From assembly GCA_037176905.1 (NCBI GenBank), contig JBBBWG010027634.1:1-62003 (forward strand): a stretch of 62,003 nt of DNA, given 5' to 3'. The notes under the pieces are model-generated. The model searched no databases. It was given only the letters and a program-made list of their open reading frames with translations, and had not been told where the DNA came from. This document shows, one piece after another, positions 43,501 through 55,862 of this stretch (its first letter is position 1; every line of letters begins with the position of its first letter). The position numbers and the translations under genes were made by a program. The stretch comes from Azolla pinnata (Eukaryota; Streptophyta; Polypodiopsida; Salviniales; Salviniaceae).

Positions 43501-46500
43501 AGGCCGTCCCCCTGTGGATCCCAAGCTACTGCCATGCACCGGCTGCATAAAATCACGCAGCTGATTTTAAAACAAAAAAAATCGAACCATAGATATGGCT
43601 ACTTAATCCAAATTTTTAATATAGAAGCTTAGATAATTGACCAGTTAATTATACTGTTAATTGAATCATTCAATGTTCTAACTGCTACTTGGCAATGCAT
43701 TGCCAGTTATCGATACAACACACCAGTAGATATTGTGTAAGCCTGATGAAGTTCACCATTTTAGATGCGATCTCACAATCACATTCCCACTCACAAAGTA
43801 CCAACACAACATTGTTGACATTTTCCACATGCTACATACTATCAATTTGCACAGAGAGATGTCAAACATTTGAAAGCTAGAATGTTGATAGAAACAAAGA
43901 ACGACTTCAATGTGAGGTCTAGACACCGCTCAACAAGTATAAAAGGTTTTATTAGCTTATGAAGCAAAAATAGTGGGACTTTGCCAAATCTTCAAAATCA
44001 TGACTTAAATTTGTTACGCTGCAACAAGCACATTTCCAGAAAACTCATTACCTGTTATTTATGGACCCATCCTTGTTGTAGTGCATGGCTCCAACAGGTT
44101 TCTTTCCAGGGTCTTGCAACTGCTGCCTCAACGATAAAGAAAACACTAAACAGAAGAAGAGTATTGGTCATACATACTGCTAAACTGAATGGATAGAGCT
44201 GCTGCAATTAGTAATTGTGTGTTTAGACCGTTATACAGACCATCTCCCGTGTTCATTCCGATTAGAAGATCATGTCCATCTTTGGCCTCTGAATCAAAAG
44301 CGTGACAAACTGGAATGCCACTACTGAAAAAAATAGCTTTAATTGGCTCCTGAAAAAGCGAGCTAAGCATCAAAAGCATGCTCAAACTTTTCTAGTGTGT
44401 ATCCACATAAAGACTATTCCTACATCTTGTTGGCTTCTATCAATATATCAATATATTAATATATCAATCAAAGTAATATGTAAACTGATTTGACAGGTTT
44501 TCAATCATAAAACACTACTGGTTACAGTTACTTTAGAATGACCACGTCATGATAAATCAACATCAGGTAATATGTTCAAAGCTAGACAGATATAAAAATG
44601 GGCATAAAATAGAACTGATGTTTGATGGATTGTATAAACACTCTCCATGAAATAAAATAAGCCAGAAAAACAGTTACAATACCAAACAAAATACTAGGTT
44701 TAACGAGTTGAAGGCATACAGTTACCTTGTCATGTGAATTATAGTCACTGATACAAAGAGAGTCGCCAACATTGAATATCATGTATGTTCCCTCTCCATC
44801 ATAACTAGGAGTAGCTGGACCATTGGTGGCTCCAATGCCACTATTAGATGTAGTTGAAGATTTTTGAGCTCCCCCTGTGAATTTATTACCACCATTTCCT
44901 CCACCAAATCCTAGAGATTTTGGGGCAGATACAGAACCCAAAAGAAATCTTTGTGTCACTAGCTTTACACTAGTACTTGTATTGAAGCTACTGTTCACTG
45001 AGGACGTTAGAACAGATTTCTCCTTCAGGTGAGCCAAAGAGACCTGCCAAAGCCAAAAATCGCTATACTATGTCAAAAAAAGAACAAACATGAATTTAGG
45101 AATCAGCACCAGAAGCTACAGTTTTGCTATTTAACACGTTCCATGGATTGGTTTGACTCAGGCTTCTGGTTTGGTTTAACAGCTGGATTTAAACAGGACG
45201 AAATCTCAGGTTAAATGGTTTCATCAGCTTGAAGCTGTAATTAATTCATAGAGACAACAGTTCAAACAGGTTGAATCCACATTTACTGCAGTTTCAATAG
45301 ATCAAATGGTTCCGTTCAGTTCTACGTTTTCATGGTTTGGTTTGGGTTCCAATTATCGGAAAAATACAACTGGCTGTCTATATATTGAATATTTTAAGAA
45401 TGGAAATAGAATGGATTCAAATACAAATAAAGTTTACAATCATATCCCTTACTTATCCAGTCATGCTATGTTATTAAAATGGATTGCGTTGAATCTTGAA
45501 AGCAGTGATATTAATCAAAATGCTACTCAGAGATTTCTTTAGAATCTTTTTGTTCTTTTTAGTCCAAAAAAGGAAATGGAGAAAAACAAATATAAGGCTA
45601 TATCTCTAGCTACTTCACATATAGCCTCTGTACTGTGCAAAAAGTGTTGGATCTGTCCAAGGTTTTTGGAAACATTTGGGTGGTTTAATCAGGATTAATA
45701 AATTGATTGAAATGTATCTAAAGCTCAACCTGCCAGTAACCTAACTCAAGTGTGCATTTAACCCTCCTCTGAGATATACATGAGCTGGAACAACTAGGAA
45801 AAAGATTGTTTCTTTCCCAATTCATATAATTGCAATCACTAAATTCATTGTTACCTAGTGTAACCACATTAATGCCTTTAGCCCTCTCACATGACAAGGT
45901 GGAGAGCCAAAGAGTAAAAATACAACCTCATACACAAGTGTTTAAATATCACTTGATGTAATGAAGCAGATGCTCAGAAAGTCGGGCAAAAATGAAGGGG
46001 GACATCCGCCTTGCAGCTAGACCTCTATTTTCTCGTTCGCCTTCAAGAGACTTAGATGGTGACAGACTTCCCTTTGCACATCTTCATTGCTATTATCATT
46101 TTCTTTCTACATACAATGCACTATCAACTTCTCATTTTTCCAGTCAACAATGTACATGTATTCTCATTATGTGTCATCTCATTATGGATGATTGGATACA
46201 TACATACTATTGTATGTTCCATCTCATTGATCATGTCGACCTAAGCAGATGTTAATGTATCGTTCTTTCTTTCTTATTTCTTTATTGTTTATATTTAGGT
46301 GTATCTGAGTTTTATACATGCTGTGGATACCTGTCATTCATAAGAGCCCTATTAATAACAGGTCCGTTTGAAGACATGATGAAGCGAGCCATACAACCTG
46401 ATTGAAACAGGTTTCTGCTTTCTCCATTTTAGTCTTGAACGTGGATTCTACATCCCTCCGGAAATACCTCTTGTTGCACCTAAATGTTGACCAAATGGCT

Positions 46501-47929
46501 ACATTTCTGAACTATGGGCCATTTCAACAATTCCAATCTCAGAATTTACTAAAAATTTTGATGAGATTAACAGTAAGATTTGTGATATCAGCTCAATATT
46601 TTACATACAGAATTCTCCCAGTAATTTACACTTAGAGCAATTCTATAGTGCTCCATAAGCAAAAGCCTTATCCTACATTCCAGCAATTATATTTTGTGAG
46701 TCCATTCAGATCCATAACCTTACACATAAATTTCCCCCGGCCGTTTAGCTTAAGTGAGTAATGCAGTGCTATTTTTGAAATATGACTGATCAGGATATAA
46801 CGCATAACCTTTCTATACTAGACAGCCTGGTTGTTGATGTACCCTCCAAAGATTCACCCATTTCCAGTAGTTTTGCCTTATTATAAAATAAATCCATTGC
46901 AGATTTACTTACAGAAAAAATTTAATAGCTTGAAAGTTAGGAAAAAAGAATTAACCATCATTTCTCCATACAAAAAAGTATCAGAAACTTAAAATTACTA
47001 CTTATCTACATAACTATTTATCAATAAAAATATTGTTTCAACATTAGAAGATTTCCTATCCAGAGACATCCTGGGATTTCAGGGTAAAGCTATCTTAATA
47101 TTTCAAATTTTCAAAAGAAATTTACAATAGCTAAAAGAGAATATGCTGCAAATTACACTCAATGTGGTAATGGTTTTCCCATTCATTTTAGCCACCAAAC
47201 ATACACACAGAAAATAAAAAAGAAAACCAATTAGTGGGAAAAAAATTTGATAATAAACTTCTTATAAACATCAGAAAATTGGTTGTTAAGTTCAAAAGGG
47301 TCCCATGAAAGTAAACAAACAAAAAAGGAGGTTGTCAATAACTCAAGTGATAGCTATAGCAACGGCTCCAGTGGAGATAGCAATATCCATGTGTAGAACA
47401 ACGATTGCAGATTTTTTTGGTTTGCAATCCATAGATTTCGAAATCAGTTTTCTCTTAAAGAAAGCAAATGATTTTCAAAATGTAGAGAAACAAGGAAAAC
47501 TGCTTCGGATGAAAAAAATAGATCTAAATCAAAGATTTCAAAATATAAAAAAAACCCTCAACTGTTCCGTTGGATAATGGGAATTTAAGATAAGAAGAGC
47601 TCTAAGTGATTACTCTAGAATGGCCATAGTGATTATCAGGAGGAACCTGATGTTTATCTTAAAAGAAGCAGATTTCCTCAAGATTAATCGGTCCAAAAAA
47701 CTTAAAAAAATGCTTCATAACAATAGAAGGATCCTCGTTAAAAAAAAACCTGAGTGGTTGCTTTGGATTGGCCATAGTGGAAACCAGGAAAATGGGTCTT
47801 CTCGTGAGAGAACTTGTATCGGCCTTCAGGTGTCTTGAAATTAGGTTTTATGCCTGATGACGGGGAGACAGATGAAGATGAGGAGTGTGTATTGTTCGTC
47901 TTTGGCGGAGGAGAAGAAGCTGATGCCAT
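40523..47929 (-). CDS. WD40-repeat protein, WDR20/CreC type
   Basis: Homologue of animal WDR20 and fungal CreC, beta-propeller proteins that bind and activate USP12/USP46 (CreB)-type deubiquitinases; Arabidopsis has two such genes (At2g37160, At3g53390, from memory). Eleven exons (minus strand): 47750-47929, 44726-45043, 44241-44349, 44052-44145, 43455-43542, 43288-43371, 42748-42844, 42565-42652, 42216-42321, 41069-41161, 40523-40912; 1647 nt, 548 aa. Landmarks: LKTPEGRY-like NFKTPEGRYKFSHEKTH (about 30-46), GGNGGNKF low-complexity part, GTYMIFNVGDSL, CHAFDSEAKDGHDLLIG, RCMAVAWDPQGDGLFVVAHA, ARWHICQGSINGIAFSVDG, VGRDGYLRIFDF, GGEDDLVQVWSMED, WGEGHNSWVSGVAFDSFW, RFGSVGQDTQLLLWDL, and HEGHVKVWARP. 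Seven WD blades can be placed roughly. Intron 1 is 2.7 kb with an unusual donor (CAG|GTTTTTTTT). The partner deubiquitinase role in plants is inferred from the family. Confidence 0.92.
40981..41000. repeat. Interstitial telomere-type repeat (TTTAGGG)3 in WDR20-like intron
   Basis: TAGGGTTTAGGGTTTAGGGT in the intron between exons 10 and 11, 69 bp downstream of the exon 10 donor in transcript sense. Confidence 0.8.
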
Positions 47930-48330
47930 GAATCTACGGCCTTTACAGATAGCATCAACGCAGCAGACATAACACAAAGAGAAGGCAACAGAAAGCCCAC
48001 CAAGTCCTCGAGCGATCCAGTTTTTTCTCCTTAAATCGATCAATAAGAAAGCCCAAAAAGACAGGGGCGAAACCAAAAACTGTTCGTTGCGAAATGGGTT
48101 GCAACAGGTTGTGTGGAATCTGCTTCTTCTTCTTCTTCTTCTTTCTCGAAGTCGTCCTCCTCTTCTATGTTCTCTTCTGTTGATTTCTGTTTCTCCTCTC
48201 TCCTTCGTCTTTCTCCTTCTGCTTCGTCTTTCTCCTTCTCTGCTTCTATCTGCTGCTGCTGCCGCTGCCGCTGCAGATTTTTGACCTTAGTGGGCGATTT
48301 TCTGATCGAAAAGTCTAAGAAAGTAGCCCA
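47930..48330 (-). promoter_or_regulatory. Probable 5' UTR and core promoter of the WDR20-like gene
   Basis: Upstream of the ATG (47927-47929) the transcript strand is rich in GAA/GGAGAA purine repeats, with GCAGCGGCAGCGGCAGCAG near 48255-48275. Such trinucleotide tracts are common in plant leaders. Open frames here (Glu/Arg-rich on minus, Ser/Leu-rich on plus) follow the repeats. The transcription start is not determined. Confidence 0.35.
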
Positions 48331-48442
48331 TGTACATAAAAAACAACACAAAAGTCTTCACAAATTCCAAACAAGAGTGTTTTTTTTCTTTTTCTCTAGT
48401 TCTTCTATTGTTAGTCTTTTTCATAAAAAGATTCACACTACT

Positions 48443-49594
48443 ATTAAGGGGGTTCACTATACAAATTGATCCGGCATGAGCAACTACAAATTGTGTTGTA
48501 CTGATTTAACTTTCATACATAATTAAACTTTGCTTGAACCTGGATATTTGAAGAACATATTATAATAACTAGTATTAAGGGGGTTCACTATACAAATTGA
48601 TCCAGCATGAGCAACTACAAATAGTGTTGTACTGATTTAACTTTCATACAGAATTAAACTTTGCTTGAACCTGGATATTTGAATAGCATATTATAATAAC
48701 TAGTATTAAGGGGGTTCACTTTACAATGATACAGCATGAGCAATTGCAAATTGTGATGTACTGATTTAACATTCATACATAATTAAACTTTGCTTGAACC
48801 TGAATATTTGAAGAGCATATTATAATGACTAGTATTAAGGGGGTTCACTATACAAATTGATCTAGCATGAGCAACTACAAATTGTGTTGTACTGATTTAA
48901 CTTTCATACATAATTAAACTTTGCTTGAACCTGGATATTTGAAGAGCATATTATAATAACTGGTATTAAGGGGGTTTACTATACAAATTGATCTAGCATG
49001 AGCAACTACAAATTGTGCTGTACTGATTTAACTTTCATACAGAATTAAACTTTGCTTGAACCTGGATATTTGAAGAGCATATTGGTATTAAGGGGGTTTA
49101 CTATACAAATTGATCTAGCATGAGCAACTACAAATTGTGCTGTACTGATTTAACTTTCATACAGAATTAAACTTTGCTTGAACCTGGATATTTGAAGAGC
49201 ATATTGGTATTAAGGGGGTTTACTATACAAATTGATCTAGCATGAGCAACTACAAATTGTGATGTACTGATTTAACTTTCATACAAAATTAAACTTTGCT
49301 TGAACCTGGATATTTGAAGAGCATATTATAATAACTGGTATTAAGGGGGTTCACTATACAAATTGATCCAGCATGAGCAACTACAAATTGTGTTGTACTG
49401 ATTTAACTTTCATACAAAATTAAACTTTGCTTGAACCTAGATATTTGAAGAGCATATTATAGTAACTAGTATTAAGGGGGTTCACTATACAAATTGATCC
49501 AGCATGAGGAACTGCAAATTGTGTTGTACTGATTTAACTCTCATACAAAATTAAACTTTGATTGAACCTAAATATTTGAAGAGCATATTATAAT
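48443..49594. repeat. Nine-copy 131-bp tandem array
   Basis: Each unit starts ATTAAGGGGGTTYACTATAC and includes ATCYAGCATGAGCAACTACA, TACTGATTTAACTTTCATAC and TTGCTTGAACCTGGATATTT. Unit starts lie at 48443, 48574, 48705, 48834, 48965, 49087, 49209, 49340 and 49471, giving periods of 131 bp with two 122-bp variants that lack ATAATAACT. Copies are highly similar, so the array is young or homogenised. It begins about 510 bp upstream of the WDR20-like start codon. No open frame spans units. Confidence 0.93.
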
Positions 49595-51289
49595 ATAAGC
49601 TACTGCAAACTATAAAAAAGTTTGGGTTTAAAAACTTGTCCACCAGCCCCTTGGAAGTAAATGTTGCTATCCACAAGGAAAAGCCACTTTGGAGGGGCAT
49701 AACACCATTTCGGGGGAGAACATCACCTAAAACGATTTGCGAATTTTTTCACATTTTTAGAAAGTGTAATGTCTTAGCGTAATATCCTTGTTTGAATCTT
49801 CTTTCATGGTTTGAAATTGGTTTCTTGAAGTTTGACATAAATCCACCCACACATTCCACGCAATTTCTTTTGGGAATGACCGAACATCTTCTATTCTTAG
49901 TTGTATGCCTTATAAGAAAAAGCTCTTTCATTTTGGCAAAAAAAAAACCCGTTGATTTGGCCATGTATGTACTGCAAAGTCTTGTTTACACTTGTAAAGT
50001 AGACCTATATCTGCATGCCTTCTTCCATTCGGAAAATATCTTGGTCATCGCGTATAATGTATAGGACAACTGAAAGGCACTAACTGGCAGATAGTTTGAA
50101 TACAAGCCTGTAACTGCCCATCTCCACAATTATTGTAAAAATACTTGGTTTATGCATATATATGTGTGCATATGGATGTCTGTAAATGTACATCTATGCA
50201 ACTATATGTGTTTCTGCGCATCACATGAGTCCATCAGTATCCATGTATGTATGTGGTCGTACCTCAAACATACATATATACATATTGAACTTCTAGACAT
50301 AATCGCTTTGTCGATGTCTCATCTTATTGTTAGAACACAATAAGAGGGAGAGTGATAAATAAAAGAAAGATCTAAAGAGAGTAGAGTAAGTAAGGAGCAA
50401 AATGATAAGAGAAGAATAGGTGCATTAAAATAAAATGTTTATAAGATGATTCGGATACAATATAGGACTATTAGAGCTTAAAACTAGTGTTGATTCAAAT
50501 TAATTTCAAAAAGTTTATATGTCTTTATTTATGTTTTTAAAGAATAACTTAAAGATTTCAAGTTTTATCAGATACAATAATTAATACATTAAAAAATAAT
50601 AATTATTATTACCTCATGTCAATCTTGATGGTTGGGTTTTCAATTATGTATTACTCCAGGTGAGCTATTTGTGTATGTTTGTGAAATTGTACATGTACAC
50701 ATGGAGAGACTTGAACACAACACGTGCCCACTAATCTATCGACATGCCTCCATTGTGTATATGCCTCGTTTCTCAAACTCGATTGAGCTATTGCACCTAA
50801 TCCCCATACTCGCCGCTTGTTTGTGCTAATTAGCTTGATCGTATACACCTCCTTAAAACTACTTGTGTTTATGTTGTCCGCACTGCCATGCATACGTCTT
50901 ACTTTTCTCCACACCAAATTGTTGATCGATTTACTTGACCTTGAATTTTGATGTGTATTCGAGCTTTCATGCGATCACTTTTTCTAAAGCAACCACACAC
51001 TCGGGTTTGTAAATCAGCCAATGTTTTTGTGCGATTGTTTCTCAACTTTCAATGCTTTGTGTTATAGTATAGATTGATCCTGAGAATTCGTCTTTACTCC
51101 CTAACAGCTTGCAAGCATGCCCAAAAATTGTACACGGGTGACACCATTGTGTGAAACAATCGGGTCATCCATTCCCCCATTGGTGTCACGGACAAGGATA
51201 TATTAGAAATTGAACTTAAGATTCTGTAACTGATGTTTTTCACCTTGAGTGGATTTAAGATGAGTTGTTTCATTAGTACATAAGCTTAG
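49595..51289. other. Intergenic, no gene seen
   Basis: AT-rich sequence. The part after about 51050 may be degenerate internal sequence of the Copia element whose 3' end follows, but no conserved reverse-transcriptase motif was recognised. A stretch at 50150-50290 is ATATATGTGTGCATATGG-like simple sequence. Confidence 0.45.
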
Positions 51290-51655
51290 CCCATTGTGAT
51301 ATTATTATCTACTACAGCTGAGTATAGAGCTTTGTCTCATCCCAAATGTCAATTAGTATGCTTAAAGAAGTTATTATATGATTTGCAAGTAGATTGTGAT
51401 AATTTCAAATTATATAGTGAAAACATGTCTAACATGTATCTAGCAAGAAATCTCATATTTCATGCAAAGTCAAAACACATCAAGGTTCAATATCATTATG
51501 AAGGAGAGAAAGTATTGGCATGTGAAGTTGATATGCATCATGTCAAAACTGATTTTCAGGTTGCAGACATATTTACAAAGTTCTTAGATATCATAAAATT
51601 TAAAGTTCATGGGAGGTATGAACTTGAAGCAAATTTAAGTATGAAACAGATTTGA
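51290..51655 (+). pseudogene. Copia retrotransposon remnant: RNase H end of pol
   Basis: The frame reads LLSTTAEYRALSHPKCQLVC, LLYDLQVD, MYLARNLIFHAKSKHIKVQY then EKVLACEVDMHHVKTDFQVA and DIFTKFL, the well-known RNase H end of Ty1/Copia polyproteins. It is degraded: the usual STTEAEY has lost a codon, the catalytic CDNQSA-like segment reads SENMSN, and nothing of reverse transcriptase or integrase is seen upstream. It is followed directly by a polypurine tract and an LTR, so it is the 3' remnant of an element. Confidence 0.85.
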
Positions 51656-51676
51656 TACAGATGCAATGGTGATCAT

Positions 51677-52302
51677 GAGGGGGAGTGTTGGCAAATACAG
51701 GCTCATTAGTTGGTATAAGGTTATATTTATAATGTTTAGAAACTTTCATAACTAAGTTAGAAAAGTAAAAAGGAAAAAAATAGAGACCTAGAACGAAGTG
51801 CATGCAGCACAAGCAAAAATTCATAGTGGTGCATGATGGATGGGTGATCTGTGCAAAGGATGATGCGGATGATTGTGGATGCAGCAACACTGCCAGAAGT
51901 TGTTGAAACAAGATTTCAACATTCAATGATATAGTGGTGGATTGTAGGTTGCAGCCAATAATCACTGTAGCGTAAGTTGTTTGTGCTGTGACATGTGGTT
52001 CAAACAAGATTTCAGCATTCAATGGTATACTGGTGGATTGCAGGCTGCAGCCAATAATCATGGTAGCATAAGTTGTTCTTTTCATGTTTTTCTCCATGTG
52101 CATAAAAGGAGTGTTTTGGTGATTGCATCACAGAAAAAATAGAGTGATATAGATGTGGAAGAGATCATACTCATCTTCTCCTTTGTTTTTTATTAGTAAC
52201 TTTTGATTCATTCGTCTATTAAATTAATCCTTGCTGAATTTCTATCTTAATATTTTTCTATTTTACACTTCTGGTGCACACTCCATATAAAACCTATCAA
52301 CA
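51677..52302 (+). mobile_element. Polypurine tract and 3' LTR of the Copia remnant
   Basis: GAGGGGGAG (51677-51685) is the polypurine tract. The LTR then runs from TGTTGGCAAATACAGG (51686) to CCTATCAACA (52302), about 617 bp, with the TG...CA ends and the TGTTGG/CAACA inverted termini of Copia LTRs. It contains a 95-bp tandem duplication (AAACAAGATTTCARCATTCA at 51907 and 52002). No 5' LTR is present in the window, so the target duplication cannot be checked. Confidence 0.82.
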
Positions 52303-53879
52303 ATGTTATCGGTGGCAAAAACAACCACCTAAATGTTAAATAATTCCATCTAGGTACACCATTATTCACAATATAAAAAGTTTAATGTCTTTTTTGTCAT
52401 GTAACACGGAACAAAGTGGTACATGACTTTAGCTGGATCCCAAATTACTCCATTGCAGCCTAGTTCGTTAGCAAGATGAGGGATCATAGTCAATAATGCA
52501 ACAGATTGCCTCATGTTTGAAGTCTGCCACTGCCCAAGTTTGCATAGCCCGTAAGGAATTTTTTGTGGACGAGAGAAGAGAAAGAGTATGTGATTGAAAT
52601 TATAGCAAGGCCAACTTTACAAGGTGGACTTTGCATTATTGACCTAGTAGATCAACATCATGCCTCGACAGGTTTCTCGTGATCTCATGCGATATTATAG
52701 TGGGTCAGCTAGAATAATCACAAATACTCATTAATACAATCGAGTATAAAAGCTGGAGGAGCGAGCTCATAAATCCAAGCGAAGTTAATTATTAATTAAA
52801 TTCTCTTATCAACAATCAAACCTCTGATTTTAAAACACTCCAATCTTCATAATCTTGGTGGTGTGTCATTTCTTTTCTTGGCCTCTTGGTCATGCCCCAT
52901 TGTCCTTCGCATGTGAACGTTCCAATCTTTACAAAATCCTGGTTGTAGACTGGTTAAGTGTAGTGTGACCAATACAATGGAGTTTGCTTTCCAAACAAAG
53001 TTCTTGATCAAATAATCTACTAGTGATTGTTTTTGTGAAATAGCTATTGCCTGATTAGAACAACGAGATCGAACCAAAGTATTAATTAAGCGCTTTCAAA
53101 GCATGCATTATTTTCTTAAACCAAACTTATGGCCCCGATTTTGTTGCCGACCACAGCACTGCATCCAAAACAACCATTCTATTCTTAACCTATTCCAAGG
53201 TCCAGTTTCTTCGCAGGCCACTGCGGCACATGGCACGCGTTACGAATGTCAACTGCATTGACTTGAATGCGATATTTGATTAAGCATCGACAACACATGC
53301 ATAAAGAAAAGGCGTGGAAAAAGATCGAGCAATCCGGCTTTCCTCAAATGTATGTTAATACAAATGGTTTGGCTTGAGATTGCTTGACCCGAATGGGATG
53401 ACGACGAGCTTTCTTTCATAAGAGAGGCGGGTCAAAGATCTATATTGTAACGAAAGCGGGCGCCATACATAATGCGCCATGCGAGCTCTGAATGAGTATT
53501 TCATGTGTAAAGGATGATTTGATGGTTGACTTTGGACAGGGATCGTGTACCAAGAATCGATTGAAATTTAGTATCGATGGGGATTTGGCTCGAATAAAAC
53601 AATCGATCATAGTTATGGTGGCTTTCATTAGAGACATGTCGAAGGCAAGGCGGAGAAAGCGCAGAGGTTGGGGCAAATTAGTCAGCCAAAGAATGCCAGA
53701 ACCGGAGTATGGAAACGTAACGTGATCCACTTGATCACAGTGTTTAATCAGACATCGTGAAATTGCAATTTTTTGTCAGATGGCTGATCGGATCGAGCAT
53801 GGCTAAGGTCATGTCTGACGCCTAACAGTGCCTAACAATTGCAACGCGTGGAGTACATGATGATAATGATATTCGCTTA
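52303..53879. other. Intergenic, no gene seen
   Basis: Mixed-composition DNA with several short frames on both strands, none of recognised family. Possibly old, decayed transposon sequence. Confidence 0.4.
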
Positions 53880-54260
53880 TGACGATGATCAATCAGCTGA
53901 TTGTGCGTATAGTGGGCGACTTTCGACCATGTAATCGATGATTGGTGATCGTACGAACGATAATCGTCGATCACGTTATAATCGATGATCGTTGTCGATT
54001 GTGTTGTAATCGATAAATTGACCATTGTGTGAACGATAAGTGTCGAATGCGCTATCAAAACCGATGATCATGGATTATATAATCGATAATCGTCGATCGT
54101 GTAGTTGATAATTGCGGCCAATTGTGTTGTCAAATCCATGATTGTCTTTTGTATAATCAATAATGGACGGTTGTGTTATCGAATAGATGATTATTGGTCG
54201 CATTGTCGATAATCGCCGATCCTATGAACGATAACCACCAATCACGTAATCAAATCGACG
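53880..54260. repeat. Degenerate CGATAATCG/ATCGATGATCG repeat
   Basis: Words CGATAATCGTCGATC, AATCGATGATCG, GTGTTGTAATCGATAA and TTGTGTGAACGATAA recur every 20-40 bp with variation, roughly ten times. The unit is partly palindromic (ATCGAT, CGATNATCG). No coding capacity. Confidence 0.65.
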
Positions 54261-55269
54261 ATCGCTTTGCCCAAATACTGAATAATTAGAATTGTAAGAG
54301 CTCAATGCAAAAGCCAAAATTAATTGCAATAAATGCAAGCCAATAGAAAAGTCTGGCCAATGGAATTGGGGTCAACTCCCTTCACAACCGCAAAAAAGAT
54401 TAGTGAAAAACTTGGAAAAAAACAAACCACGATAAGAATAAAAACCAGAAAAAAACCCTCTAAATTAAGAGTTAAAATTGTCAATCCATCTGCAGACAGA
54501 AGCAAAAATCCGTGAAAAAATCCAGCTTCCAAATCAAACGAATTACCGATGATTACATGGTTAAAAGCATCAAAACATTACAAAAAAACCGTAAAAAAAA
54601 CGATCCCAAAATCTCTTTAATTCCCGGAAATCCGTCCATTTCTGATGGGGTCACAGAACTAGGAATACAAATCTTTGTCAACAGTCTGTCATCAGCCGCC
54701 TAATAATGAATGAATCAAGGGCGTTCACGATTCAATAAACAAATCGAATAAAACCATTAAGCGCCCGGATCTGTCTATAGGAATCCGTCTGATCATCTAC
54801 TGACTTGTGCAATTACATTGCCCCCCTTTCTCTGATTACATTTCTTTAATTATGCTCCCACTCCTCAATCAAGACTAGACACACTAGAGCAGGTTTATGT
54901 GTTTAATCGCAGGATTAGTGAGCGCAAATGGGAGATGATTAGCCGGCCCTGAGATCAATTTGGACCAGTTTCGGATTGATAATTACAGTGATTATGCACA
55001 GATTCAGATCAAGTACAGCAGCTGCGATGGATTATTCATTCGAGTGCTCAACGGCGCCATTCGATGGACAGCTGCGGATCATGGATCGAATCAAGCACAG
55101 TATAATTAGATTTACAGCACTAGCTGCCCTGGATAATATTGATCGACGCTGTGATCGATCGGCTTTCCTCTAATGCTAGCTCCGGATCATGGACCAGCTC
55201 ACGGCGGCAGTTGCAGATTGATTTGGGTTTGGTAGCAGATGTCGATCGGCTGGATTATCGACAGACGGA
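54261..55269. other. Intergenic, no gene assigned
   Basis: Contains a Lys-rich frame at 54333-54515 on plus that is not recognised and lies in A-rich DNA. Density of GATC and GGATCATGGATC words rises from about 54900. Confidence 0.4.
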
Positions 55270-55570
55270 TCGGCAACATATATTGCTATAGCTGCTCCAG
55301 ATCATAATCGATCGATTTAATTGCAATTTCAGTAGCTGCTCCAGATTGTAATTAATCTCGCTGCGCTATACCTGACCCAGATCCTAATCGATCGATCGAT
55401 CAATTTAATCGCAATCTCGGTAGCCGCTCCAGATCGTGATCAATCTCGCTGCGCTATAGCTGCTCCAGATCATAACCAATCGATCGACCGATTTAATCGC
55501 AATTTCAGTAGCTGCTCCAGAGCAGACTCAATCTCACTCCAGATCATACTCAATCTCACTGCGATCGATC
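55270..55570. repeat. GATC-rich tandem repeat, about 110-bp unit
   Basis: GCTGCTCCAGATCATAAYCR, then ATCGATCGA, TTTAATYGCAATYTCRGTAG and CTCGCTGCGCTATA recur about two and a half times in the same order. It lies upstream of the unrecognised gene at 55780. Confidence 0.75.
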
Positions 55571-55779
55571 AATCGATCTCATCTTGAGTGCATTAAGGGT
55601 TTCTTGGGAAGGTTAGGGTCTAGAGGTTAGCGTTGTAGGATTTTAGGGTTGGGCGGGTGCAGAGATTAGGGTTTCAGGGTGGAAATATTACTGGATTAGG
55701 TTTGCAGGTTTTTAGGGTTCCAGGCTAGCAATTAGGGTTTCATGATTGAGCCTGCAAATCGATCCGATTATCTTCATCA

Positions 55780-55821
55780 ATGTCTGATCACACGGGATCA
55801 TACGGTGTGGATCATCATCAG

Positions 55822-55862
<41 letters not shown>

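Noticed and set aside
48443..49594. CRISPR-like array, because of regular spacing
   Set aside because: Units are contiguous 131-bp tandem repeats without unique spacers and this is a eukaryotic nuclear genome.
54333..54515. Lys-rich 60-codon plus-strand frame
   Set aside because: A-rich DNA and no family resemblance; probably chance.
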